From the NCBI GenBank assembly GCA_028819255.1, contig JAPPMB010000078.1, positions 173,586 through 237,585 of the forward strand: 64,000 nt of DNA, read 5' to 3'. Each line of letters starts with the position of its first letter. Within the stretch, counting starts at the first letter, position 1. Position numbers and translations under genes: made by a program. Positions 9,240-17,610 of the stretch are shown piece by piece. Origin of the DNA: Bryobacterales bacterium. Its GTDB lineage: Bacteria > Acidobacteriota > Terriglobia > Bryobacterales > UBA6623. The notes under the pieces are model-generated. The model did no database searches and had not been told where the DNA came from. It saw only the letters and a list, made by a program, of their open reading frames with translations.

Positions 9240-10142
9240 TCACTCGCCGAGAGCGTTCGCAAAAAACGCTCTCATCGCCGGGTAGGTCAGCAATCGCTGT
9301 CTGCCGAACACTCCGTGGCCTTCGTTGTCGAAGATCATGTAGCGCACTTCTCCGGCCCCGGCCTCGCGGAGGGCGGCTGCGAACCGGTCGGACTGCTGGA
9401 TCGGCACGGTGCGGTCGGCGGTCCCGTGAACGAGCAGGAACGGCGGAGCGCCACTATTGGCATAGGTGATTGGCGACGCCTGCCGCGCGCGGGCTTCCAG
9501 TCCGCCCTCCGGGCCCGCAAGCAAGGTGTTGCCGAGGCGCCGCGGCAGCACCCCCGGCGACCCCCAGTTGAGAAAGTCGGTCGGCGCAGCCGATGCGCAG
9601 ACCGCCTGGACCAGGCTCGACTGCTCCAGATGGGGGCTGCTTCCCTCCAGGCCCGCGGCCTTGTCGACCAGTCCGAGCAGCGAGACAAGATGGGCGCCTG
9701 CGGAGTTGCCGTAGGCGCCGATTCGGCCGGGGTCGATCCGGTACTCCTCCGCATGGGCCCGCAACCATCGGACAGCCGCCTTCACGTCCTCGATCTGGGC
9801 CGGCCAGGGGGCCTCGCCCGTGAGGCGGTAGTTGACGGAAATCGCCACGTAGCCGTAGCTTGCGTACTCGGCCGGAATGCGGGACCACTGGCCCCGCTGC
9901 TTGTCACCGCCCCTCCAGCCTCCTCCGTGGACAGCCACCAGCACCGGCCGCAGGGCCGCTCCGTCCTCCGGCGGCAGATAGAGATCGAGTTTCTGCGCGG
10001 GGCTGGCGTCGTCGTATGCGATGTCGAGCTGTGCGCGGACACCTTCGGGCAGCGGGGGGCTTTCGCCGCCTCTGTCGGCATCGCGAGGCTGGGCGCCGAT
10101 CGGAAGCGCCCAGAGAAGGACGGCAAGCAACAGTCTCTGCAT
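9240..10142 (-). CDS. Secreted alpha/beta hydrolase (BD-FAE/carboxylesterase-like)
   Basis: Exported alpha/beta-hydrolase-fold esterase (300 aa). The N-terminus MQRLLLAVLLWALPIGAQ is a signal peptide, so it should act in the periplasm or outside. The oxyanion-hole motif HGGGW lies near residue 93, the nucleophile elbow GNSAG near residue 167, an acid-residue region 'GTADRTVP' near 242, and the catalytic His in 'NEGHGVF' near 275. This is the hormone-sensitive-lipase/BD-FAE type of triad, often acting on carbohydrate acetyl or feruloyl esters; the exact substrate is unknown. The start is the ATG at 10142. The next gene on the same strand ends 110 bp upstream, so a shared transcript is possible. 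Confidence 0.88.
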   Translation of the reverse strand: MQRLLLAVLLWALPIGAQPRDADRGGESPPLPEGVRAQLDIAYDDASPAQKLDLYLPPEDGAALRPVLVAVHGGGWRGGDKQRGQWSRIPAEYASYGYVAISVNYRLTGEAPWPAQIEDVKAAVRWLRAHAEEYRIDPGRIGAYGNSAGAHLVSLLGLVDKAAGLEGSSPHLEQSSLVQAVCASAAPTDFLNWGSPGVLPRRLGNTLLAGPEGGLEARARQASPITYANSGAPPFLLVHGTADRTVPIQQSDRFAAALREAGAGEVRYMIFDNEGHGVFGRQRLLTYPAMRAFFANALGE

Positions 10143-10252
10143 GGTCTCGGGTTCCGCCTACAAGAGTACCCATGTCGCTCGATCGAGACGGGTCCCGGTC
10201 GAGCCTTCCGGGCGAGAAGCGGGTCCCCGGAACACCCGGCCGGTCCGGGTTC

Positions 10253-12730
10253 CTACTGGCGGTAGAGGAACTCGTTGAGATTGAACAGCGTCTGGCAGAG
10301 GTCGACCAGGCCGGTCGGCGTGCTCTCCAGGAACGCCAATGCCTTGGTCCTCTCGCTCGCGCTCGGCATGCGGGACAGCGCGAGTTCAAAGGCCAGGTCC
10401 ACCTGCGCCCGCGCGCTGTGCCCAGCCTCCACGACGACGCGCTGCGCGAAATGCTTCGCCTGCAGCAGCACCTCGGCGTTGTTCATCAGAAGCAGGGCCT
10501 GCGGCGCCACCGTCGAACGCGTCCGGCGGCTGCACGAGGAGACCATGTCGGGCTGGTCGAACGCCTCGAACATCGGGTAGCGGATCGAGCGCTTCGAGAA
10601 CACGTAGATGCTGCGGCGCCAGCTCTCGGGATCCCCGATGGCCATCCCCGGCCACGTCCGATCCGTGCTGGACTGGAAGAGCGCCGGATCGATGAACGGC
10701 CGGACCGCCGGACCGCCGACCGTGCGGTTCAGCGTGCCCGCGACGGCCATGATCTGGTCGCGAATCACCTCGACCTCGTGCCTGTTGCGGCTCTGTCTCC
10801 AGAAGTACGTATTGCCGGAATCCTTCTGCAGATTCTCCGGGATGTCGAGGCTTGCCATGCGATACGCCTCCGAGCCCAGCATCAGACGGTGCATGTGCTT
10901 CACCGACCAGCCGGAGTCCACGAACTCGGTGGCCAGCCAGTCCAGCAGCTGCGGGTTTGACGGCTGCATCCCGGTCTTGCCGAAGTTGCTGGGAGTCCTG
11001 ACGATGCCGTCGCCGAAGTGATGCTGCCAGATCCGGTTGACCATGACCCGCGCGGTCAGCGGGTTGTTCTCGGACGCGATCCATTCTGCGAAGTGCTTCC
11101 GCCGCCAGCTGGTCCCGGCACTCTCCGGAGGGGCAGGGAAGTCGGGCTCGCTTCTGGCCGCCACCGTCAGCACGCCGGGGTCCATGCGCGAACCCTTCGT
11201 CCCGGGGTCTCCCCGATGCAGGAAGTACGACGGCAGGGGCTGGCGGCTGTCCTCCGTGATCGTGCGTGCCGTCGCGTACGGCTCGGGCCGCATCGACTCC
11301 AGGTCACTGATCTCCTGCTGCGTCTCGTCGTACTGGGCGATATCCTTCGCGTCCATCCGTTCTAGAATGTCCGGGACCGCGATCAGCTTGTACAGCGCCT
11401 CCACCTGCCGGGCGTTCAGGCGCTGGGCCTTGTCGCGCTCCCCGGCGGGAGTCTCCCAGGCCGTCCGGTAGTACTTCGGAAGCGTGTCGAGCGTGGCCTG
11501 GAACAGGAACTCCCGGTGGGGCTCTTCGAGCTCCGCGAGCCGCTTCTTGAGGGGCTCCTGCCGCGCGCTGATTTCCTTGTTGAGCGCCTGGTGGCGCTCG
11601 ACCTCATCCGGCGAGACCAGCGGGTAGTCGATTTCCTTGGTCGAGAAGAACACCGCCTGCATCCGGTAGTAGTCCTTCTGCGGAATCGGGTCGAACTTGT
11701 GGTTGTGACAGCGGGCGCACTGCGCGGTCACCGCCAGGAACGTCTGCGCAGTGGTGGCGACGTTGTCGTCGAGCTCGTCCATGCGCGTGCGCTCGTCCTT
11801 GATGTTGTTGTCGAGCACCATGCGCAGGTACCCGGTTGCGATGTTCGCCTCGGGCGAGTCCGGCGCGATCTCGTCGCCGGCGATCTGTTCGCGGACGAAC
11901 AGGTCGTAGGGCTTGTCCTTGTTGAACGCGTTGACGACGTAGTCGCGGTAGCGCCACATCGACGGCCAGTCGAAGTCCCGCTCGTACCCGCCGGAGTCGG
12001 CGTAATGCACCAGGTCGAGCCAGTGGCGGCCCCAGCGCTCGCCGTAGTGCGGCGACTCGAGAAGCGTGTCGACCAGCCGCTTCCACGCATCCGGGGCGCC
12101 GTCGTTCACGAACGCCTCGACCGCGTCGGCCGACGGCGGCAGGCCCGTCAGGTCGAGGTAGACGCGGCGAATGAGGGTCCGCCTGTCCGCGGCCTTGCTG
12201 CGAGTCAGTCCCTTCTCGCTCAGCTTCGCGTCGAGAAAGGCGTCGACGGGATGGCCGCCGCCGCCGCCCGGAACGGCCGGACGCCTCAGATCGACGAAGG
12301 CCCACCACGACCTCTCGTCCTCGGTGACCGGGCGTTCCTCCAGCTTGCGGAGCGCCTCGAGGCGCTGCGCCTCCTCGTCGGTGACGGCAGTCTCCGGCAT
12401 GGGCGCGCCCGCCATGATCCACTTGCGGAGGACTTCGATCTGCTCGTCGGCGAGCTTGCCGCCGGGCGGCATGAACGGCTTGACCTCGTGGGTCACGAGT
12501 TTCCAGAGCCAGCTGCCCTGCAGGCTCGCCCCGGTGACCGCCGCGCCGCGCTCGCCGCCCAGGAGGATCTTCTCGCGGGTCCGCAGGTCCAGCCCGGACT
12601 GCTGGATGGCGGCGCCGTGGCACATCTGGCAGTTCTCCGTCAGGATGGATGTGGCCTGCTCGGCCAGGTCGGAGGCCGTCGCAAACAGCGGAACGGCGGC
12701 GAGCAGTGCGACGATTCGGAAGCCCATCAT
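10253..12730 (-). CDS. Exported PSD1 cytochrome c / DUF1549 / DUF1553 protein
   Basis: Large exported protein (825 aa) of the Planctomycetes-type cytochrome C family. After a signal peptide (ends near residue 19) comes a c-type heme site CQMCH at residues 34-38, then the PSD1 domain to about 110. The DUF1549 region (about 150-360) holds a second heme-like motif CARCH near 337, and the DUF1553 region (about 480-820) ends in 'NLNEFLYRQ'. Such genes commonly neighbour sulfatases or DUF1501 genes in Planctomycetes and Acidobacteriota; their reaction is not established, though electron transfer in periplasmic polymer oxidation is a common guess. No DUF1501 partner is adjacent here. The start is one of two adjacent ATGs (12730 or 12727). 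A TACAGT -10-like box lies 13 nt upstream. Confidence 0.9.
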   Translation of the reverse strand: MMGFRIVALLAAVPLFATASDLAEQATSILTENCQMCHGAAIQQSGLDLRTREKILLGGERGAAVTGASLQGSWLWKLVTHEVKPFMPPGGKLADEQIEVLRKWIMAGAPMPETAVTDEEAQRLEALRKLEERPVTEDERSWWAFVDLRRPAVPGGGGGHPVDAFLDAKLSEKGLTRSKAADRRTLIRRVYLDLTGLPPSADAVEAFVNDGAPDAWKRLVDTLLESPHYGERWGRHWLDLVHYADSGGYERDFDWPSMWRYRDYVVNAFNKDKPYDLFVREQIAGDEIAPDSPEANIATGYLRMVLDNNIKDERTRMDELDDNVATTAQTFLAVTAQCARCHNHKFDPIPQKDYYRMQAVFFSTKEIDYPLVSPDEVERHQALNKEISARQEPLKKRLAELEEPHREFLFQATLDTLPKYYRTAWETPAGERDKAQRLNARQVEALYKLIAVPDILERMDAKDIAQYDETQQEISDLESMRPEPYATARTITEDSRQPLPSYFLHRGDPGTKGSRMDPGVLTVAARSEPDFPAPPESAGTSWRRKHFAEWIASENNPLTARVMVNRIWQHHFGDGIVRTPSNFGKTGMQPSNPQLLDWLATEFVDSGWSVKHMHRLMLGSEAYRMASLDIPENLQKDSGNTYFWRQSRNRHEVEVIRDQIMAVAGTLNRTVGGPAVRPFIDPALFQSSTDRTWPGMAIGDPESWRRSIYVFSKRSIRYPMFEAFDQPDMVSSCSRRTRSTVAPQALLLMNNAEVLLQAKHFAQRVVVEAGHSARAQVDLAFELALSRMPSASERTKALAFLESTPTGLVDLCQTLFNLNEFLYRQ

Positions 12731-12839
12731 TCAATCCATTGTCACTGTAGCGGCCCAAGCTTGCAACCACCTTCCGGCCCCTCTTGCCGGCGGCGCCCCT
12801 GCATTCCGCATGGAGCCAGCGGCAGGCAGCGGCCCTGCC

Positions 12840-12845
12840 TATACT
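12840..12845 (+). promoter_or_regulatory. Candidate -10 box (TATACT) of the cysteine desulfurase gene
   Basis: TATACT lies in the 137-bp divergent spacer, 22 nt before the cysteine desulfurase ATG at 12868. Position and sequence fit a sigma-70-like -10 element and a leader of roughly 15 nt. No convincing -35 hexamer was seen. Confidence 0.3.
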
Positions 12846-12867
12846 GGGATGGCGCAGGCCCGGGCGA

Positions 12868-14034
12868 ATGCAACCCTGCTACTTCGACCACAACGCGACC
12901 ACGCCGGTTGACCCCCGGGTCGTCGAAGCGATGCTGCCCCACTTCGGGCAGGTCTACGGGAACGCATCCAGCCTGCACCGCTTCGGACAGGAAGCGCGCA
13001 AGGGGGTCGAGCGGGCGCGACGGCAGATCGCGGCGCGGCTCGGCTGCAGTGCCCGGGACATTGTGTTCACCAGCGGCGGCACCGAGGCCGACAACCTGGC
13101 GGTCTTCGGAACCGTCCGCGGAGCCCAGCGCCGGAGCCGTCACGTCATCACCAGCCAGATCGAGCACCCTGCGGTGCTGAACGCCTGCGAGCGCCTGGAA
13201 GCCGAGGGCGTTGATGTGACCTATCTTCCGGCGGGGTCCGACGGCCTCGTCTCGCCCGACGATGTCCGGGCGGCGCTTCGTCCGGACACGGTTCTGGTGA
13301 CCATCATGCACGCGAACAACGAGCTCGGCACACTGCAGCCGGTCCGTGAGATTTCCCGGATTGCCCGCGAGGCCGGGATCCCGCTGCACTCGGACGGAGT
13401 CCAGAGCTTCGGCAAGGTGGCGACTCGCGTGAAGGATCTCGGAGTCGACATGTTCAGCCTCAGCGCCCACAAGATCTACGGGCCGAAGGGGGTCGGCGCA
13501 CTCTATATTCGTCGCGGGCTCCAGGTCGAGAAGGTCCAGTACGGCGGCAGCCATGAGCGTGACCGGAGGCCCGGCACCGAGAACGTTCCGGGAATCGTCG
13601 GCCTTGGCGCCGCTGCGGAGCTGGCCGGGGCAGATCTCGACAGCGAGGCCGATCGCGTCGGGCGGCTGCGCGACCGCATGGAGGACGGAATTCTCGCAAG
13701 GATCGGGAGCGCGCACGTCCATGCGAGGACATCGCCCAGGCTGCCCACCACCTCCAGCGTACGGTTCGATCACGTCGAATCCGAGCCGCTCCTGATCTCG
13801 CTGGACCTAAGCGGGTATGCGGTCTCCAGCGGGTCGGCCTGCTCAAGCGGCGCAGTCGAGCCGTCGCACGTTCTGTCCGCAATCGGCCTGAGCCGTCTGG
13901 AGGCAAAATCGACGCTGCGATTCTCGCTGGGAAGGGCGACCGATTCGGACCAGGTCGATTCGCTGCTTCGCACTCTGCCGGGGATCGTCGAGCGCCTGCG
14001 CGCCCTCTCGCCCGCATGGGAGGGAGCCGCCTGA
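12868..14034 (+). CDS. Cysteine desulfurase (NifS/IscS class)
   Basis: PLP-dependent enzyme (388 aa) that converts cysteine to alanine and passes persulfide sulfur to Fe-S cluster or thiolation partners in the cytoplasm. It is class V aminotransferase fold: N-terminal 'YFDHNATTPVDP', PLP-phosphate region 'FTSGGTEADNLA', and the PLP-binding lysine in 'SAHKIYGPKG' (about K202). The catalytic loop cysteine is in 'SGSACSSG' (about C325), of the SSGSAC type seen in NifS/IscS rather than SufS. The ORF opens at 12784 but the family N-terminus begins at the ATG at 12868. No iscU, iscR or mnmA/thiI gene is adjacent, so the specific sulfur acceptor cannot be inferred and no symbol is given. Confidence 0.95.
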   Translation: MQPCYFDHNATTPVDPRVVEAMLPHFGQVYGNASSLHRFGQEARKGVERARRQIAARLGCSARDIVFTSGGTEADNLAVFGTVRGAQRRSRHVITSQIEHPAVLNACERLEAEGVDVTYLPAGSDGLVSPDDVRAALRPDTVLVTIMHANNELGTLQPVREISRIAREAGIPLHSDGVQSFGKVATRVKDLGVDMFSLSAHKIYGPKGVGALYIRRGLQVEKVQYGGSHERDRRPGTENVPGIVGLGAAAELAGADLDSEADRVGRLRDRMEDGILARIGSAHVHARTSPRLPTTSSVRFDHVESEPLLISLDLSGYAVSSGSACSSGAVEPSHVLSAIGLSRLEAKSTLRFSLGRATDSDQVDSLLRTLPGIVERLRALSPAWEGAA

Positions 14035-14068
14035 GCCCGCTGCCGTCGTCCGCGCGGCCCGTTGCCGC

Positions 14069-14111
14069 CCGAACCTGAGTTCGGCTGAGGATGGCGGGCC
14101 TTGGTCCCGCC
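14069..14111 (+). terminator. Two tandem hairpins downstream of the cysteine desulfurase
   Basis: CCGAAC-CTGA-GTTCGG (14069-14084, 6-bp stem, tetraloop) and GGCGGG-N7-CCCGCC (14093-14111) follow the stop at 14034 in a convergent spacer. Neither is followed by a T-run, so the terminator reading is moderate; high-GC genomes often lack long U tracts. Confidence 0.45.
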
Positions 14112-14249
14112 GGCAATCCGTCCGTGCGAAGCCCGGGCGTCCAGCCGGCCTGGATCCGACGTGTGCCGGACAGCTGCTCCGGGCTGCCGACGAGCCGGCA
14201 AGCGATCTCGATTCAGGGGCGGAAGCGCGGCAACCGCGCCGCGTGCGCC

Positions 14250-14672
14250 TCAGCTCCGGACCGAGTCGCAGTGGATCTGCCAACTCACGCCGAACTTGTC
14301 CGTCAGAGCACCGAAGTAGGCGCCCCAGAACATGTCCTGCAACGGCATGTCTACGGCTCCGCCGTCGGACAGCTTGGCAAAGATGTCGTCCGCCTCCTGC
14401 CTCTCGGCGGCGTGCACCGTGATGGAGAAGTTGTTCCCGATGACGTTCGGAGGGCCGAATCCCGGCACACAGTCACTGCCCATCAGCACGCTTGGACCGA
14501 TCGCCAGCGACACGTGCATCAGATGATTGAGGTACTCGTCCGCCACGCCCATGTCAGGCGGGCCGGCAGCGAACGTCTGGAGTTCCTGGAAGTCTCCGCC
14601 GAATGCGGAGCGGTAGAATTCGAATGCCTCGCGGCAGTTGCCGTCGAACTTGAGATAGGTGTCCAGCTTCAT
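14250..14672 (-). CDS. PhnB-like VOC-superfamily protein
   Basis: Small cytoplasmic protein (140 aa) of the PhnB/glyoxalase-like vicinal-oxygen-chelate group ('3-demethylubiquinone methyltransferase-like' in older annotations). The N-terminal 'YLKFDGNCREAFEFYRSAFGG' is the standard start of the family. The C-terminal repeat contains 'FWGAYFGALTDKFGVSWQI', the W-G-x-x-x-G-x-x-x-D-x-F-G-x-x-W pattern typical of PhnB-like proteins. Members are probably dimeric; most have no proven reaction, and the link to phosphonate use is historical. ATG start at 14672. It is convergent with the cysteine desulfurase and divergent from the enolase-superfamily pair. Confidence 0.88.
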   Translation of the reverse strand: MKLDTYLKFDGNCREAFEFYRSAFGGDFQELQTFAAGPPDMGVADEYLNHLMHVSLAIGPSVLMGSDCVPGFGPPNVIGNNFSITVHAAERQEADDIFAKLSDGGAVDMPLQDMFWGAYFGALTDKFGVSWQIHCDSVRS

Positions 14673-14874
14673 GAGTGCTCTCGTGGTTGCTTCATCCGGT
14701 CTCGAGGTCAGCAGGCTCCGCCCGGCCTCGCGAAGGTTTGCAACATGGATTAGTCCCAGAATACGGCATCGGGCTCAGTGTGCCTGGTGCCGAACGGGAC
14801 ACCGCGAGCGCCGTGGCTCCCGCCGACAGGCCGCCCGGGCCCTGCCGGTCCGCAAGGACCCGGAGTGATTCGAC

Positions 14875-14880
14875 TACAAT
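14875..14880 (+). promoter_or_regulatory. Candidate -10 box (TACAAT) of the enolase-superfamily pair
   Basis: TACAAT sits directly before a GTG at 14881 and 18 nt before the ATG at 14899. If it is a -10 element, transcription would begin near 14887. The GTG could then not be translated, which favours the ATG at 14899. The -35 is unclear. Confidence 0.35.
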
Positions 14881-14898
14881 GTGAGCCGCGCACTGGAA

Positions 14899-16053
14899 AT
14901 GTCGACCCGACTGAAGAAGCGCTTTGGACTCGGTTCACTGGCGGCGGCCGGCCAGTCGGCGCGTGTCGGGGACCCGCCGGCAGTAGCCGTCACCGGCGTG
15001 CAGGCTTGGGCCATCCGTTTGGGGCCGAAGGCGGGTCCGCGACTGGTGGTCGCCGTTCGTGCCGGGGACGACCTGACCGGCTACGGCGAGACTGCGTGCG
15101 GACCCGACGCCGCGGCCTCGGTTAAGGAGATGCTGAGGGTCGGCGAGGCCCTGGTGGGCAGGGATGGCCTCGCGAGTGTGGCCGCCTGGACCGCCCTGTC
15201 GTCCGCCCCGCCCGCGCTCCGGGGCGCCATCGACATCGCACTGCTGGATCTGAGGGGCAAGGTCGCTCAGGCTCCGGTCTACGATTTGCTCGCGGGCCGA
15301 ACTCGGGAAAAGGCGCGGGCGATGGCAGCGTTGCGCGGTTCAAGTGAGACCGAACTGACGAGCCAGTTGACGGCGGCCCTGGCGGCCGGCTACCGAGCGT
15401 TCTCGGTGCCGGTTCTGCTCCCCGAGGACACGCCCACTCGGGGCCGGGATTTCTTCGCCGAGACCGTGGAGATGCTGGAGAGGTTGCGGGAGGCGGGTGC
15501 CGACGACCTTGCTCTGGACTGCGCGGGCCGGACCAGCGCGGCCGAGGCCGCCAGTCTTGCCGCCCGTTGCGAGTCCCTGCACCTGATGTGGATGGACGAG
15601 CCGGCAGGCCGGATCGGCGAGGCAGCGCTCCAGAAGATGGCTCTCGAGACAGTGACGCCCCTCGGATGGGGCCGGTCGCTGGTGTCGAGCGGCGCCTTCC
15701 AGGACCTCCTGCGCATGCAGGTCATCGACGTGCTCCGGCCGGACATCGGCGTGCACGGCATCAGTTCCACTCGGACACTCGCTGCCATGGCCGAGGCCTA
15801 CTACACGGCGATCGCTCCCTACCATCGAGGTGGTCCGATCGGCACCGCCGCCGCCCTGCAGGTCGCGGCGTCCACCCCGAATTTCGTCGTTCAGGAGGTG
15901 GCGTTCTCGACGGACGGCGAGGAGGGAAAGGTCGCTGAGGAAATCGCCGGCGGCTGGCTGCCCGCGCTGACCGACGGCTTCTTCGAACTGCCGACCGGTC
16001 CGGGACTCGGCCTGGAAATCGACGAGGACGCGTTGGAGATGCACTCGATATGA
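14899..16053 (+). CDS. Enolase-superfamily protein with a lost metal ligand (possible pseudoenzyme)
   Basis: Mandelate racemase/muconate lactonising-type protein (384 aa). The N-terminal capping domain runs to about residue 130, including 'AIDIALLDLRGK', and the barrel follows. Active members bind Mg2+ through Asp, Glu and Glu on strands 3-5. Here the first ligand is present in 'LDCAGR' (about D207) and the second in 'MDEPAG' (about E234). The third site, normally a Gly-Glu pair, reads 'GWGRSL' with Arg at about 259. The C-terminal catalytic-His region is 'IAPYHRGGPIG'. The start could be the GTG at 14881 or the ATG at 14899; a TACAAT box overlapping the former favours the latter. The stop overlaps the next gene's ATG by 4 bp, so the two are coupled. 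Membership is clear; activity is doubtful. Confidence 0.82.
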   Translation: MSTRLKKRFGLGSLAAAGQSARVGDPPAVAVTGVQAWAIRLGPKAGPRLVVAVRAGDDLTGYGETACGPDAAASVKEMLRVGEALVGRDGLASVAAWTALSSAPPALRGAIDIALLDLRGKVAQAPVYDLLAGRTREKARAMAALRGSSETELTSQLTAALAAGYRAFSVPVLLPEDTPTRGRDFFAETVEMLERLREAGADDLALDCAGRTSAAEAASLAARCESLHLMWMDEPAGRIGEAALQKMALETVTPLGWGRSLVSSGAFQDLLRMQVIDVLRPDIGVHGISSTRTLAAMAEAYYTAIAPYHRGGPIGTAAALQVAASTPNFVVQEVAFSTDGEEGKVAEEIAGGWLPALTDGFFELPTGPGLGLEIDEDALEMHSI

Positions 16054-17360
16054 ACAGACGGCAGTTCTTCGGCGGTGCGCTCATGGCCGGCGCCTCTTCC
16101 GCGGTCGGGGCCGGGGCGACAGCCCGCGGGCCGCTTGCCGGCGGCGCGGGCCTGCCCGCGGTTGCTCCAGCCGTGTCCGCGGCTCCGTCCGGGATCCGGA
16201 TCACCGGAGCCAAGACGTTCGGAGTCACGTGGGAGGACGACTCCGATCGGCCCTACGTCTTCATCAAGCTCGAGACGGACCAGGGTGTCGTCGGATGGGG
16301 CGAAGCAACGCTGGAGGGCAAGGCGGGTGCCGTCCTGGAGACCCTCAACGACCTGAGGGAGTTCTACATCGGTCAGGACCCGATGCGGGTCGAGCACATC
16401 TGGCAAAGCATGTACGTGCATGCCTTCTATCGGGCGGGGCCGATTCTGGGCTCGGCAATCTCCGGGATCGACCAGGCGCTGTGGGACATTCGCGGCAAGG
16501 TGCTCGGCCAGCCTGTCTACCGACTTCTGGGCGGGCCGATCGATTCCCGCGGCGTGAGGGGCTACTACCACGCCCGGGCCAGCACGCTGGAGGAACTGCA
16601 GGCTGTGCGGGAATCCGCCGAGCGGCTGGGCGTCACGGCGTTCAAGAGCGGCATACCCGGCTACTACGAGTGGATCGAGACCAACGCGAAGATCAGCGCC
16701 GCGGTCAGGAAGATCCAGACCTTGCGCGAGGGCCTCGGCGACGGCATCGACATCGGGGTCGACTTCCACGCGAAGACCAGCCCCACGGTGGCATCGATCA
16801 TTTGCAAGGAAGTCGAGCCGCTGCATCTGATGTTCATCGAGGAGCCGTGCCCGCCGGAGAACTACAAGGCGATGGCGCGCATCGCGCGGCGGACAACGAC
16901 GCCGATCGCGACCGGGGAGCGGCTGGTGGCGCACTACTCCACGCAGCAGCTGCTGGAGGACGGCACGGTCGACATCCTGCAGTGTGACATCAACCATGTC
17001 GGCGGAGTGACGGCCCTCTGGAAGGTCGGCGCGATGGCACAGGCCGCAGGCTGCCATATGGCGCCGCATGCCTGCGAAGGGCCCATCGGCGGCATCGCCA
17101 CCCTGCATGTCGACGCCGCCATGCCGAACTTCATCGTGCAGGAGATCTGCTCCGGCGTGGAGCCCGGTTTCAAGGAGCGGCTCTGGGAGGAATGGCTGGG
17201 ATTTCCCGCGATGCGCATGGTCGACGGCTACTTTCCCCTGCCGGACAAGCCGGGACTGGGGTTCGACGTTGACGAAGCTGCGCTGGCAAGACACCCGTTT
17301 CAGGGCACCAAGCCCATGGCGCGAGCCTGGCACGAAGACGGAAGCGTCGCTGCCTGGTAG
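16050..17360 (+). CDS. Tat-exported galactonate-dehydratase-like enolase-superfamily enzyme
   Basis: Mandelate-racemase-type acid-sugar dehydratase (436 aa). The N-terminus 'NRRQFFGGALMAGAS' is a Tat-type signal, so the enzyme is probably exported folded. The catalytic set is complete: D238 and H240 in 'VDFHAK', E264/E265 in 'IEEPCP', E290 in 'PIATGERL', and H340 in 'APHACEGPI'. The Asp-X-His and Pro-His-containing motifs match the D-galactonate dehydratase (DgoD) layout, which abstracts the alpha proton of a sugar acid and eliminates water to give a 2-keto-3-deoxy acid. Substrate assignment within this family is unsafe from sequence alone. It is coupled by ATGA overlap to the upstream degenerate paralogue. 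A 10-bp inverted repeat follows the stop. Confidence 0.88.
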   Translation: MNRRQFFGGALMAGASSAVGAGATARGPLAGGAGLPAVAPAVSAAPSGIRITGAKTFGVTWEDDSDRPYVFIKLETDQGVVGWGEATLEGKAGAVLETLNDLREFYIGQDPMRVEHIWQSMYVHAFYRAGPILGSAISGIDQALWDIRGKVLGQPVYRLLGGPIDSRGVRGYYHARASTLEELQAVRESAERLGVTAFKSGIPGYYEWIETNAKISAAVRKIQTLREGLGDGIDIGVDFHAKTSPTVASIICKEVEPLHLMFIEEPCPPENYKAMARIARRTTTPIATGERLVAHYSTQQLLEDGTVDILQCDINHVGGVTALWKVGAMAQAAGCHMAPHACEGPIGGIATLHVDAAMPNFIVQEICSGVEPGFKERLWEEWLGFPAMRMVDGYFPLPDKPGLGFDVDEAALARHPFQGTKPMARAWHEDGSVAAW

Positions 17361-17374
17361 CCGGCAGCCCTCCG

Positions 17375-17419
17375 CCGCACCGGGTCTCGATGCACGGAAC
17401 GCTGATTGCCCCGGTGCGG
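17375..17419 (+). terminator. Inverted repeat downstream of the galactonate-dehydratase-like gene
   Basis: Perfect 10-bp arms CCGCACCGGG (17375-17384) and CCCGGTGCGG (17410-17419) with a 25-nt loop begin 15 nt past the stop at 17360. This is a plausible terminator between convergent genes, though without a T-run. Confidence 0.4.
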
Positions 17420-17610
17420 GATCAGCGGGGCAGGCAGTGAGGATCGCTGCTTTCCCGGGTCCGAAGCCGACTGGTCACGCAGCATGCGGCTGCTCAGTAC
17501 TCCCGAATCACCTGCCATGGAAACGCGCCATTGCGTCATTGGGCGACGGGCCCGTGCCGGCGAGCTCTGCTACGGAGCGAGGATGCTCAGCCTTGCCGAC
17601 CGGACCGCAC

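Noticed and set aside
11516-12867. Plus-strand ORF (11516-13180) opposite the cytochrome gene
   Set aside because: Antisense composition; only shares DNA with two well-supported genes.
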